Of a stretch of DNA of 64,000 bases, positions 16,799 through 25,370 are shown piece after piece. Location: contig NZ_JAJQPD010000013.1 of assembly GCF_021228295.1 (NCBI RefSeq), positions 55,413 through 119,412 on the forward strand, read 5' to 3'. The translations under genes were made by a program, and so were the position numbers. This DNA is from Agromyces humatus. GTDB lineage: Bacteria; Actinomycetota; Actinomycetes; Actinomycetales; Microbacteriaceae. The first letter of the stretch is position 1, and each line of letters starts with the position of its first letter. The notes beneath the pieces were generated by a model. That model did no database searches. It was not told where the DNA came from and saw only the letters and a list, made by a program, of their open reading frames with translations.

Positions 16799-18499
16799 TC
16801 ACGCGTTCAGCAGGTTGTTGCGCACCTCGCGACGCAGCACCTTGCCGATGAGCGATCGCGGCAGGTCGTCGGCCTGCACCACCCGCTTGGGCACCTTGTA
16901 CGCGGTGAGGCCGTCGCGCGCGAACGCGCGGATCGCCGCCTCGTCGAACGTCGCGCCGTCGCGCAGCACGACGACGGCGACGACCTGCTCGCCCGAGTGC
17001 TCGTCGGGCAGCCCGACGACCGCCGCGTCGTCGACGTCGGGGTGCGCGCGGAGCGCCTCCTCGACCTCGCTCGGGGCCACGTTGAAGCCGCCGGTGATGA
17101 TGAGCTCCTTGATGCGGTCGACGATGCGCACGAAGCCGTCGGCGTCGATCGAGACGATGTCGCCGGTGCGGAACCACGGAGCGCCGCCGTCGGGGTCGGC
17201 GACGAACACGGCCTCGGTCTCTTCGGGCTTCTTCCAGTAGCCGGAGAACACCTGCGGGCCGCGCACGACGAGCTCGCCCTCGGTGCCGGGTGCCACGTCG
17301 GCCATCGGGTCGTCGGGATCGACGACACGCGCCTCGGTCGACGGCAGCGGCAGGCCGACGGTGCCGGCCTTGCGGTTCGGCGCCACCGGATTCGCCATGA
17401 GCACCGGCGAGCACTCCGACAGTCCGTAGCCCTCGACGAGGTACCCGCCGCTCGCGGCCTCCCAAGGCTCGACGACCTCGGCCGAGAGCGGCATCGCCCC
17501 CGAGATCGCGATCTGGATGCCGTCGAGTGACACGCCCTCGGCGGCGGCGGCCTTCGTGAGCCGGTCGTAGATCGGCGGAACAGCCGGCAGGAACGTCGCC
17601 GGATGCCTCTTCACGACCTTGAGCACGAGGTCGGGGTCGAACTTCGGGAACAGCACGAGCCGCGCGCCCATGCTCATCGCGAACGTGAGGCAGAGCGTGA
17701 GCCCGTAGGCGTGGAACATCGGCAGCACCGCATAGACCACGGCGGTGCCGCGCGGGACGTCGGGCACCCAGGCGCGCGCCTGGGCGGCGTTCACGAGCAG
17801 GTTCGCGTGCGTGAGCGTGGCCCCCTTCGGGCTGCCGGTCGTGCCGCTCGTGTACTGGATGAGCGCGACGTCTCCGGCGGTGGGCGCGATGATGTGCGGG
17901 TCGATCGGTGCGGATGCCGCGAGCTCGTGCCACGGCATCGTGCCGCGCACCTTCGTGGTGAGCGCGGCACGCGATTCGCGCGCCTTGGCCACGGGCAGCC
18001 GCAGCATCGCGCGCATCAGGAACGGCATCGCACGGGTCACATCGACCGAGATGACGTGCGGCACCGCGACATCCGACGGGAACGCCTGGATGGTCTCGAC
18101 GACCTTGTCCCACGCGATGACGACCCTGGCGCCGTGGTCTTCGAACTGGTGGCGCAGTTCGCGCGGCGTGTAGAGCGGGTTGTGCTCGACGACGATCGCG
18201 CCGAGCCGCAGCACGGCGTAGAACGCGACGATGTGCTGCGGGCAGTTCGGGAGCACGAGTGCGACGGGATCGCCCTTCTGCACGCCGAGCAGGCGCAGCC
18301 CCTCGGCGACGCGCTCGATCTCGGCGCCGAGCTCGGCGTAGGTCGTGGTGCGCTCGAAGAACTCGAGGGCGACGTTGTCGGGGTACTGCTCGACCGACGC
18401 TTTGATCAGGTCGTACAACGAGCCCTCGGGCGCGTCGACGTCGTCGGGCACGCCCTCGGCGTAGCTCGCGAGCCAGGGCCGGGGGGTCGTGATCGCCAT
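16799..18499 (-). CDS. fadD: long-chain fatty acid-CoA ligase
   Basis: A 566-residue AMP-forming acyl-CoA synthetase that activates fatty acids via an acyl-adenylate. The P-loop-like motif is YTSGTTGSPKGA, the A5/A8 motifs include VEGYGLSECSPV and WFRTGDI, and the C-terminal catalytic lysine region is PRSLIGKVLRREV. Length is typical of FadD. The ATG at 18499 begins AITTPRPWLASYAEGVP; the longer reading upstream is arginine-rich shadow. It lies 11 bases after prs and may be cotranscribed with it. The exact acyl length is not predictable. Confidence 0.9.
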   Translation of the reverse strand: MAITTPRPWLASYAEGVPDDVDAPEGSLYDLIKASVEQYPDNVALEFFERTTTYAELGAEIERVAEGLRLLGVQKGDPVALVLPNCPQHIVAFYAVLRLGAIVVEHNPLYTPRELRHQFEDHGARVVIAWDKVVETIQAFPSDVAVPHVISVDVTRAMPFLMRAMLRLPVAKARESRAALTTKVRGTMPWHELAASAPIDPHIIAPTAGDVALIQYTSGTTGSPKGATLTHANLLVNAAQARAWVPDVPRGTAVVYAVLPMFHAYGLTLCLTFAMSMGARLVLFPKFDPDLVLKVVKRHPATFLPAVPPIYDRLTKAAAAEGVSLDGIQIAISGAMPLSAEVVEPWEAASGGYLVEGYGLSECSPVLMANPVAPNRKAGTVGLPLPSTEARVVDPDDPMADVAPGTEGELVVRGPQVFSGYWKKPEETEAVFVADPDGGAPWFRTGDIVSIDADGFVRIVDRIKELIITGGFNVAPSEVEEALRAHPDVDDAAVVGLPDEHSGEQVVAVVVLRDGATFDEAAIRAFARDGLTAYKVPKRVVQADDLPRSLIGKVLRREVRNNLLNA

Positions 18500-18510
18500 C
18501 GCGATGCGCC

Positions 18511-19488
18511 CTACGCCGCGCCGTCGAACATGCTCGTCACCGAGCCGTCTTCGAACACCTCGTGGATGGCGCGCGCGAGCAGCGGCGCGATGGGCAGCAC
18601 GGTCAACCGGTCCCACCGCTTCTCGTCGGGGATCGGCAGGGTGTCGGTGACGACGACGCGGTCGATGAAATCGGACTGCAGGATCTGGGTGGCGGGGTTC
18701 GAGAACACCGCGTGCGTGGCGGCTACCACCACGCCGACCGCCCCGTTCGCCTTGAGCGCCTCGGCGGCCTTGACGATGGTGCGGCCGGTGTCGATGAGGT
18801 CGTCGACGAGCAGGCAGACCCGACCCTTGACGTCGCCGACGATCTCGTGAACCGAAACCTGGTTCGGCACGAGCGGGTCGCGGCGCTTGTGGATGATGGC
18901 GAGCGGCACGCCGAGCTTGTCGCTCCAGATGTCGGCGACGCGCACGCGGCCCATGTCGGGCGAGACGACCGTGAGGGTCGACGGGTCGAGCGAGTTCTTG
19001 AACTCCTCGAGCAGCACGGGCATCGCGAAGAGGTGATCGACCGGACCGTCGAAGAAGCCCTGGATCTGCGCGGCGTGCAGGTCGATCGACATGATGCGGT
19101 CGGCGCCGGCCACCTTGAACAGGTCGGCCACGAGGCGCGCCGAGATGGGCTCGCGACCGCGGCCCTTCTTGTCTTGCCGGGCATAGGGGTAGAACGGTGC
19201 GACCACCGTGATGCGCTTGGCCGATGCTCGCTTCAGCGCGTCGATCATGATGAGCTGCTCCATGAGCCACTCGTTGATCGGCGAGGTGTGCGACTGGATG
19301 ACGAACGCGTCGCAGCCGCGCACGCTCTCGTCGTAGCGGGCGTAGATCTCGCCGTTGGCGAAGGTGCGCGCATCGGTCGGCACGAGATCGGCGCCCAGCT
19401 CCTCGGCGATCTCCTCGGCGAGCGCGGGGTGCGCGCGGCCGGATACCAGCACGAGTCGCTTCGATCCGGTGGTCTCGATTCCCGACAT
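18511..19488 (-). CDS. prs: ribose-phosphate pyrophosphokinase
   Basis: A 325-residue PRPP synthetase making 5-phosphoribosyl 1-pyrophosphate from ribose 5-phosphate and ATP for nucleotide, His and Trp synthesis. The flexible-loop and ATP site APFYPYARQDKKGRGREP, the SIDLHAAQ motif and the PRPP loop LLVDDLIDTGRT are complete. GAGAGGA eight bases upstream supports ATG 19488. It follows glmU, an order conserved in actinobacteria (for example glmU-prsA in mycobacteria). Confidence 0.95.
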   Translation of the reverse strand: MSGIETTGSKRLVLVSGRAHPALAEEIAEELGADLVPTDARTFANGEIYARYDESVRGCDAFVIQSHTSPINEWLMEQLIMIDALKRASAKRITVVAPFYPYARQDKKGRGREPISARLVADLFKVAGADRIMSIDLHAAQIQGFFDGPVDHLFAMPVLLEEFKNSLDPSTLTVVSPDMGRVRVADIWSDKLGVPLAIIHKRRDPLVPNQVSVHEIVGDVKGRVCLLVDDLIDTGRTIVKAAEALKANGAVGVVVAATHAVFSNPATQILQSDFIDRVVVTDTLPIPDEKRWDRLTVLPIAPLLARAIHEVFEDGSVTSMFDGAA

Positions 19489-19523
19489 GTGGTTCGTCCT
19501 CTCCACCGGTACTGGCCGGTGCG

Positions 19524-20981
19524 TCAGTCGGCGGCTGCGTCGTGCGATGCCGGGCCGGATGCCCCGTCGGCGGCCTCGGCCGCCTGAGCGGCCGCGGTGC
19601 CGGGCCGGTTGGTCTGGACCCACCCCTCGATGTTGCGTTGCGGGGCCACGTTCACGGCGAGCGCGCCCGCCGGGACATCTTTTCGGATGACGGTGCCGGC
19701 GCCCGTGTAGACCCCGTCGCCAATCCTAACGGGCGCGACGAACACGCCGTGCGAACCGGTGCGCACGTGCGAACCGATCTCGGAGTGGTGCTTCGTGACG
19801 CCGTCGTAGTTGGCGAAGATGGATCCGGCGCCGATGTTCGACTGCTCGCCGATGGTGGCGTCGCCGACGTACGAGAGGTGCGGCACCTTGCTGCCGTGGC
19901 CGATCTTCGCGTTCTTCGTCTCGACGAAGGCACCGATCTTGCCGTCGGCGCCGAGCACGGTGCCCGGCCGCAGGTAGGAGAACGGGCCGACGGATGCCCC
20001 GGCACCGACCACTGCGAGCGTGCCGTCGGTTCGCTTCACCTCGGCGTTCCGGCCGATCTCGCAGTCGACGAGCGTCGTGTCGGGGCCGACGACCGCACCG
20101 GTCTCGATGACGGTGGCGCCCTTGAGCTGCGTGCCCGGGCGGATGGTGACATCGGGCTCGATACGCACGGTGAGGTCGATCCAGGTGGTCGTCGGATCTT
20201 CGATCGTCACGCCGTTGAGCTGCCAGCCGCGCACGATGAGGGCGTTCAGGCGCGCGGCGGTCTCGGAGAGCTGGGCGCGGTCGTTGATGCCCGCGACGAG
20301 CCACGGCTCGGAGACCGGCACGGCCTCGACCTCGGACCCCGCGGCCCGCAGGAGCCCGATGACGTCGGTGAGGTACTTCTCGCCCTGGGCGTTTTCGGTG
20401 GTGAGGTTCGCGAGCTGGTCGCGCAGCGCGGCGGCCCCGAATGCGTAGATGCCCGCGTTGATCTCGGCGATGCGGCGCTCGTCGTCGCTCGCGTCCTTCT
20501 GCTCGACGATGCGGTCGAACCGGCCGGTGATGTCGCGCACGACGCGGCCGTAGCCCGACGGGTCGTCGTAGATCGCCGAGAGCACCGAGGCCTGCGCGGC
20601 GTCGGCGCGGTGCTGCTCGAGGAACGCGGCGAGGGTGTCGGCGTTCAGCAGCGGAACGTCGCCGTTCAGCACGAGGACTTCGCCCTCGAAGTCGGCCGGG
20701 AGGGCGGCGATGGCCTGCTCGACGGCGCGCCCCGTGCCGGGGATCTCGTCTTGGTCGACGATGACCGTTCCCGGGAGTTCGGCCTCGACCGCCGCGGCCA
20801 CGAGGTCGCGCTCGTGACGCACGACGGCGACGACGTGCGCGGCATCGAGGGTGCGCGCGGTGGCGAGCACGTGCGCGACGATGGGCGCGCCCGCGAGGGG
20901 ATGCAGCAGCTTGGGCGTCGCGGACTTCATGCGGGTGCCCTGTCCGGCGGCGAGCACGATGATGGCGAGGTTGTTGTCCAT
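19524..20981 (-). CDS. glmU: bifunctional UDP-N-acetylglucosamine pyrophosphorylase / glucosamine-1-phosphate acetyltransferase
   Basis: A 485-residue cytoplasmic enzyme making UDP-GlcNAc for peptidoglycan. The N-terminal uridyltransferase has LAAGQGTRMKSATPKLLH; the C-terminal half is a left-handed beta helix with hexapeptide repeats (about 250-450). The last 30 residues are Ala-rich and unconserved. The ATG at 20981 begins one base after the predicted 3' end of tRNA-Gln, so no ordinary leader or ribosome binding site exists. Either the tRNA serves as the 5' leader or tRNA processing leaves an almost leaderless message. Confidence 0.95.
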   Translation of the reverse strand: MDNNLAIIVLAAGQGTRMKSATPKLLHPLAGAPIVAHVLATARTLDAAHVVAVVRHERDLVAAAVEAELPGTVIVDQDEIPGTGRAVEQAIAALPADFEGEVLVLNGDVPLLNADTLAAFLEQHRADAAQASVLSAIYDDPSGYGRVVRDITGRFDRIVEQKDASDDERRIAEINAGIYAFGAAALRDQLANLTTENAQGEKYLTDVIGLLRAAGSEVEAVPVSEPWLVAGINDRAQLSETAARLNALIVRGWQLNGVTIEDPTTTWIDLTVRIEPDVTIRPGTQLKGATVIETGAVVGPDTTLVDCEIGRNAEVKRTDGTLAVVGAGASVGPFSYLRPGTVLGADGKIGAFVETKNAKIGHGSKVPHLSYVGDATIGEQSNIGAGSIFANYDGVTKHHSEIGSHVRTGSHGVFVAPVRIGDGVYTGAGTVIRKDVPAGALAVNVAPQRNIEGWVQTNRPGTAAAQAAEAADGASGPASHDAAAD

Positions 20982-20982
20982 G

Positions 20983-21054
20983 CTCCGCCACCAGGATTCG
21001 AACCTGGACCTAACAGCTCCAAAGGCTGTCGTGCTGCCGTTACACCATGGCGGA
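20983..21054 (-). tRNA. tRNA-Gln (anticodon TTG)
   Basis: A 72-base cloverleaf: acceptor arms TCCGCCA/TGGCGGA pair fully, the anticodon stem ACAGC/GCTGT encloses loop CTTTGGA with anticodon TTG, and the T arm contains GGTTCGAATCC. The 3' CCA is not encoded. The glmU start codon follows after one base. Confidence 0.95.
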
Positions 21055-21142
21055 CCGCTCGCACCCGTTCGGGTGGATCGAGCGCCCTCCAGTCTGCCAG
21101 ACGCCGGAGGGACATCCGATTCGACGGGTTCGTCGCGATCGC

Positions 21143-21172
21143 TTGATAGGTGACCGAATGGTCACGTATTCT
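21143..21172 (+). promoter_or_regulatory. promoter of the arsR-AHSA1 pair with an operator in its spacer
   Basis: TTGATA (21143-21148) and TATTCT (21167-21172) are separated by 18 bases. The spacer holds the perfect inverted repeat GTGACC-GAAT-GGTCAC (21150-21165), a likely ArsR autorepression site. The -10 ends seven bases before the ATG at 21180, predicting a leaderless transcript. Confidence 0.75.
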
Positions 21173-21179
21173 GATGGAG

Positions 21180-21500
21180 ATGGATGATGACGACGCGGTG
21201 TTCAAGGCACTCGCCGACCCGACCCGGCGACGGCTGCTCGACCACCTCTTCGAGCACGACGGGGCTCGCCTGACCGAACTCGAGGCACTGGCCGAGATGA
21301 CGCGGTTCGGCGTGATGAAGCACCTTCGAGTGCTCGAGGACGCCGGGCTCGTGGTCGCGCGACGCTCGGGGCGCGAGAAGCTGCACCACCTGAACGTCGT
21401 GCCGATCCGCCTCATCCACGACCGATGGATCGACAAGTACCGGGCCGGGCCGGCCGCGTACCTGGCCGATCTCAAACGAGAACTGGAGCAGGAGTCATGA
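21180..21500 (+). CDS. ArsR-family winged-helix repressor
   Basis: A 106-residue DNA-binding protein of the metal-independent type paired with AHSA1 proteins. It starts MDDDDAVFKALADPTRRRLL and has the recognition helix in FGVMKHLRVLEDAGLVVARR; no ArsR-type cysteine metal site is present. The ATG at 21180 is preferred because the -10 box ends seven bases before it; a GTG at 21150 would lie inside the promoter palindrome. It overlaps the downstream AHSA1 gene by four bases. It probably represses its own operon. Confidence 0.85.
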   Translation: MDDDDAVFKALADPTRRRLLDHLFEHDGARLTELEALAEMTRFGVMKHLRVLEDAGLVVARRSGREKLHHLNVVPIRLIHDRWIDKYRAGPAAYLADLKRELEQES

Positions 21501-21937
21501 GCAACTCGACGCAGGTCTATCACGTGTTCATCCGCGCGACCGCCGACGACATCTGGCGGGCCATCACGAGCCCCGAACGCACGGCGCAGTACTTCTACGG
21601 AACGGCGATCGAGGTCACGCCCGAAGCGGTCACCTCGCGCGGATCCGACGGTGAGGTCTCGAGCACCGACCCCGTGTTCGAATTCGCGCCTCCCACCCGG
21701 CTCGTCCACCAGTGGCGCTCGGACTACGATCCCGACCTCGCCGACGAGCCCGCGAGCCGGGTGACCTGGGAGATCGAATCGCGGGGCGACGGCATGTGCC
21801 TCGTGACACTCACCCACGACCGGCTGGATGCGTCGCCCAAGACCGCGGCCGACGTCGGCGGCCCGGGCTGGATGTACGTGCTGAGCTCCATGAAGACGCT
21901 GCTCGAGACGGGCGCGGGGTTGCCGGCCGCGAGCTGA
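21497..21937 (+). CDS. SRPBCC/AHSA1 (START-like) domain protein
   Basis: A 146-residue Bet-v1/AHSA1-fold protein: TQVYHVFIRATADDIWRAI at the start, the FEFAPPTRLVHQW strand, and VTLTHDRLD near the end. The fold encloses a hydrophobic ligand pocket. Its ATG overlaps the arsR stop (ATGA), so the pair is translationally coupled. ArsR-AHSA1 pairs are widespread; the ligand and role are unknown. Confidence 0.82.
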   Translation: MSNSTQVYHVFIRATADDIWRAITSPERTAQYFYGTAIEVTPEAVTSRGSDGEVSSTDPVFEFAPPTRLVHQWRSDYDPDLADEPASRVTWEIESRGDGMCLVTLTHDRLDASPKTAADVGGPGWMYVLSSMKTLLETGAGLPAAS

Positions 21938-22030
21938 GCGGGGCGAAGGCGCCCCCTCGCGGCATGCCTCGCTGCGCACCCGCCGGTCGCGGTGCACCTG
22001 CCCGTGGGTGCCGACGGCGATAATGGCGGG

Positions 22031-22522
22031 ATGACCGATGCTGACGAGGTCGACCGCATAGTCGACGACTGGATGCGCGAGCGCCCCGACCTCGACTTCG
22101 CGCCCCTGCAGGTGCTCTCGCGCGTTGCGCGGCTCGCGAAGCACCTCGACCGCGCCCGGCGCGAAGCGTTCGCGCGGTCGGAGCTCGAGGCATCGGAGTT
22201 CGACGTCCTCTCGGCCCTGCGACGCGCAGGTGCGCCGTATCGCCTCTCCCCCAAGCAGCTGCTGCAGCAGACGCTGGTGTCGAGCGGGACCATGACGAAC
22301 CGCATCGACCGGCTCGTCGAGCGCGGGCTCGTGTCGCGGCAGACCGACCCGAATGACGGGCGGGGAATCCTCGTCGAGATGAGCCAGGCCGGGCTCACCC
22401 GCGTCGACGCCGCGATCACGCGACTCGTCGATGCCGAGTCGGTGCTGTTGCGCAGCCTGCCGGCGGCCGAGCAGAAGCGCCTCGCCGACCTGCTGCGCAA
22501 GCTGAGCCTCGGGTTCGACTGA
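22031..22522 (+). CDS. MarR-family transcriptional regulator
   Basis: A 163-residue winged-helix regulator: EASEFDVLSALRRAG, then LLQQTLVSSGTMTNRIDRLV as the recognition region, and DPNDGRGILVEMSQAG as the wing. GATAAT (22019-22024) ends six bases before the ATG, so transcription is likely leaderless. The stop codon lies inside a 17-bp tandem duplication (22508-22541). The next gene downstream is a broken HNH gene, so the target is not obvious. Confidence 0.85.
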   Translation: MTDADEVDRIVDDWMRERPDLDFAPLQVLSRVARLAKHLDRARREAFARSELEASEFDVLSALRRAGAPYRLSPKQLLQQTLVSSGTMTNRIDRLVERGLVSRQTDPNDGRGILVEMSQAGLTRVDAAITRLVDAESVLLRSLPAAEQKRLADLLRKLSLGFD

Positions 22523-22541
22523 GGCTCGGGTTCGACTGAGC
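22508..22541. repeat. 17-bp tandem duplication at the end of the MarR gene
   Basis: Two copies of CTCGGGTTCGACTGAGG (second with one change) and a partial third cover the last codons and stop of the MarR gene, so the stop codon itself is duplicated. Confidence 0.75.
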
Positions 22542-22570
22542 CTCGGGTCGCCGGCGTCGGCCTCCCCGTC

Positions 22571-22601
22571 GGTCGAGTAGCCGGCGAAGCGTACCGAGAC
22601 C
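22571..22601. repeat. dispersed GGTCGAGTAG...CGAGACC repeat element
   Basis: GGTCGAGTAG at the left and GTACCGAGACC at the right with a ten-base middle. The same ends occur at 27826-27866. The type resembles the short GGTC...GACC repeats scattered through many actinobacterial genomes (family knowledge from memory). Confidence 0.65.
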
Positions 22602-22667
22602 CGGCATCGCATGGAGAATTCCCCTCGGACTCTCGAATTTCTGTTCGAACTTCGGTAGACTCGACCC

Positions 22668-24157
22668 GTGAGCAAAGACCCGTCGAATCCCAGATCAGCG
22701 GGTAATTCTGCCGGTAGTGGCGAGCGAGTCGGTCGCGGCGAGCGCTCGCCGTATGCGAAGGCACAAGACGGGCTCTCCGAGCTGATCGGGGCGTCGGTTC
22801 AGGCCCAACGTGTCGAGGCGAAGAACGCCGCCATGCGGGTCGATGTGCTCTTCCTCACGGTGCGCTACGCCGTGGCAAGCGCCGAAGCGTTCGTCGCGGC
22901 ATCCCTGACACCCGAACGGCGGCGTGAGATGGCGCACCGTGCCGTCACGGCCGAGCTCGCGACGGCATTGCACGTGCCTGAGCGCACCATGCAGCGACAG
23001 CTCGACGACGCGACCGCGCTGTCGACCCGGCTGCCCACGACGCTGGCCGCGATGCGCGACGGGGCGATCAGCATGGCGCACGCCCGGGTCGTGATCGAGC
23101 ACACGAGCGACCTCGGCGACGACGACCGCGACACGGTCGCCCGACTCGACGACGTGCTCGCCGAACTGTCGCGGTCGAACACGGCCGCCACCGTGCGGCG
23201 CAGGGCCCGCGTCCTGCGTGAGCAGGTCATGACCGAGACGCTCGCCGAGCGGCACCGCAAAGCACGAGCGAAGCGGCGGGTCGAGTTCGAGGCCGCCGCC
23301 GACGGCATGGCTTGGCTTCATGCGCTTCTGCCTGCCGCCGACGCTGCGCTGATCTTCGACCGACTCGACGGCGTGGCCCGAGCGCACCGCGACGCCGAAG
23401 CAGCCGTCGCAGGGGCCGCCGACACCGACGACGGCAGCGGCACTGATCGGGCCGGAACCGACCGGCTCCGTGCCGAACAGCTCACCGCCGATCAGGTGCG
23501 TGCCGACGCTGCACGCGATCTGCTGCTCTACGGCACGCTCGACTCCGAACCCGCCTACGCCGACGCGGTCGCCCGGGTGCGTCCGAGCGTGCACCTCACC
23601 GTCCCGGTCCTCACCCTGATGGGCGAATCCGACGCTCCCGCACACCTCGACGGCTACGGCCCGATCGACGCAGAGACCGCCCGGCCCCTCATCGCACGCG
23701 CCCCTCGTTCACCCGAATCCTGACCCATCCGGTCTCGGGCACCGTGCTCGATGTCGACCGGCAGAGCTACCGCCCACCGGCAGACCTCGCCCGGTGGCTC
23801 GAAGTCCGCGACGGCACCTGCCGGTTCCCCGGCTGCAACCGTGCCGCCAGACGCAGCGACATCGACCACACCATCGACTGGAACGACGACGGCTGCACCG
23901 CACACGACAACCTCGCTCACGTCTGCGCGGCACACCACCACCTCAAACACGAAACCGCATGGTCGGTGCGACACCTGGGCAACGGCACCCTCGAATGGAC
24001 CTCACCAGCCGGCCACACCTCCCTCACAGATCCGGCGAACCCGATCCCCGACCCGATCCCCGACTCGATCCCGATCCCCGATGTGGCACCGATCTCCGGT
24101 CTGGCACCGAGTCCCGAATCACCGCATCAGGGCGACGTCCTGCGGCCGCCGTTCTGA
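22668..24157 (+). pseudogene. DUF222 / HNH endonuclease protein, frameshifted
   Basis: One original gene is read in two frames. Bases 22668-23723 encode the DUF222 domain (ARVVIEHTSDLGDDDRDTVA and following), ending early at SPES. Bases from about 23705 to 24157 in the next frame encode the rest: expected APSFTRILTHPVSGTVLDVD, then the HNH part CRFPGCNRAARRSDIDHTID and CAAHHHLKHE, with zinc cysteines intact, and PIPD repeats at the tail. Adding one C to the CCCC run at 23701-23704 restores one 496-codon frame. A leaderless promoter TAGACT ends six bases before the GTG. It is either a recent inactivation or a homopolymer sequencing error. Confidence 0.82.
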
Positions 24158-24171
24158 CTCCAGAGATCTCG

Positions 24172-24606
24172 TCACAGGTAGTCATCGGGCGCGAACCAGC
24201 GCACTCCGTCGTCATGCACGATGAGCTGCGCCCGAACCGCAACCCCTCGCTCGCGGCAGGCGTCAGCGAACGCGCGTGCCCACCCGCGATCGGCCGACGT
24301 CGATTCAGGCGAACCCGGCCGCTCCCATGCGATCACCACCGCGGCCGCGCCTGCCGTGTGCACGATCTCGGCGATGCGGTTCGCGAGCAGTTCTGCGGCA
24401 GTGCCCTCGGGGGTGGGCTCGTCAGGCCGATGCGGGTACCCGGCCGTCGGAATGATGAGCGGCAACTGCACATCATGCTCATCGAGGTACAGCGTCCACA
24501 ACTGGCGGCGGATCGCACCCTCGAGCAGCACGGCGACCCGCTCGAGCACGTCGTCGTCGGTCGGGATCGGCAGTTGCGTCGCGTCTTCGGCGTTGAGTTT
24601 CGTCAT
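24172..24606 (-). CDS. hypothetical protein
   Basis: A 144-residue protein with no recognised domain. It is acidic and helical at the start, has a hydrophobic strand (GAAAVVIAWERPG) and ends with VAVRAQLIVHDDGVRWFAPDDYL. The ATG at 24606 is inferred from where coding-like composition begins; upstream reading is shadow. It is convergent with the broken HNH gene, 14 bases apart. Confidence 0.55.
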   Translation of the reverse strand: MTKLNAEDATQLPIPTDDDVLERVAVLLEGAIRRQLWTLYLDEHDVQLPLIIPTAGYPHRPDEPTPEGTAAELLANRIAEIVHTAGAAAVVIAWERPGSPESTSADRGWARAFADACRERGVAVRAQLIVHDDGVRWFAPDDYL

Positions 24607-24710
24607 CTGCCGAGTGTCGCCGCCTCGCCGGGTCCCAGAAGGGCGCTGAGCGAGCCTGTGCGCGGCCAGGGCAGCCGCGCAGGTGGGGAGGACGAGTCCC
24701 CGGCTCCCGC

Positions 24711-25370
24711 CTACCGCCGCATCACCTTGCGTGCCAGCCAGTTGCCGAGGAACTGCAGCGCCTGCACGAAGATCACGATCAGCAGCAGCGCCGCCCACGT
24801 GATCGCCGGCTCGAACTGCCGGTACCCGTACACGAGGGCGAAGTTGCCGAGCCCGCCGCCGCCGATGAACCCGGCCATCGCGGTCATGTCGACGATCGCG
24901 ACGACGATGAACGTGTATCCGAGGATGAGCGGGCCGAGCGCCTCGGGAATGACGACCGTGCGCAGGATCCGCACGGGGCCCGCGCCCATCGCGCGCGCGG
25001 CCTCGATGGCGCCGGGCGAGACCGTGATGAGGTTCTGCTCGACGATGCGCGAGATCGCGAACGACGCGGCGATCGACAACGAGAAGATCAAGGCGTCGTT
25101 GCCGATGCCCACCCCGATCACGTAGCGCGCGAGCGGCTGCACCGCCGCGAGGAAGATGATGAACGGGATGGGCCGGAAGAAGTTGATGACGACGTTCAGC
25201 ACCGTGAAGACGGCGCGGTTCGGCAGCAGGCTGCCGGGCCGGGTGCTGTACAGCACGACCCCGAGCACGAGCCCGATGGCCCCGCCGATGATGAGCGTCG
25301 CCGCCACCATGTAGAGGGTCTCGGCCGCGGCGACCCAGAACTCCGAACCGAGTTCGAACAGGCGATCCAT
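24711..25370 (-). CDS. metI: D-/L-methionine ABC transporter permease
   Basis: A 219-residue inner-membrane permease with about five helices and the coupling loop SPGAIEAARAMGAGPVRI, characteristic of MetI. TMAGFIGGGGLGNFALVYGY is the conserved C-terminal MetI segment. Its ATG shares one base with the metN stop (TGATG). With metN and metQ it forms a complete methionine uptake system. Confidence 0.92.
   Translation of the reverse strand: MDRLFELGSEFWVAAAETLYMVAATLIIGGAIGLVLGVVLYSTRPGSLLPNRAVFTVLNVVINFFRPIPFIIFLAAVQPLARYVIGVGIGNDALIFSLSIAASFAISRIVEQNLITVSPGAIEAARAMGAGPVRILRTVVIPEALGPLILGYTFIVVAIVDMTAMAGFIGGGGLGNFALVYGYRQFEPAITWAALLLIVIFVQALQFLGNWLARKVMRR

Noticed and set aside
23698..23710. 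Programmed frameshift joining the DUF222 and HNH halves
   Set aside because: No canonical X XXY YYZ slippery heptamer or downstream stem is visible; a lost C is simpler.
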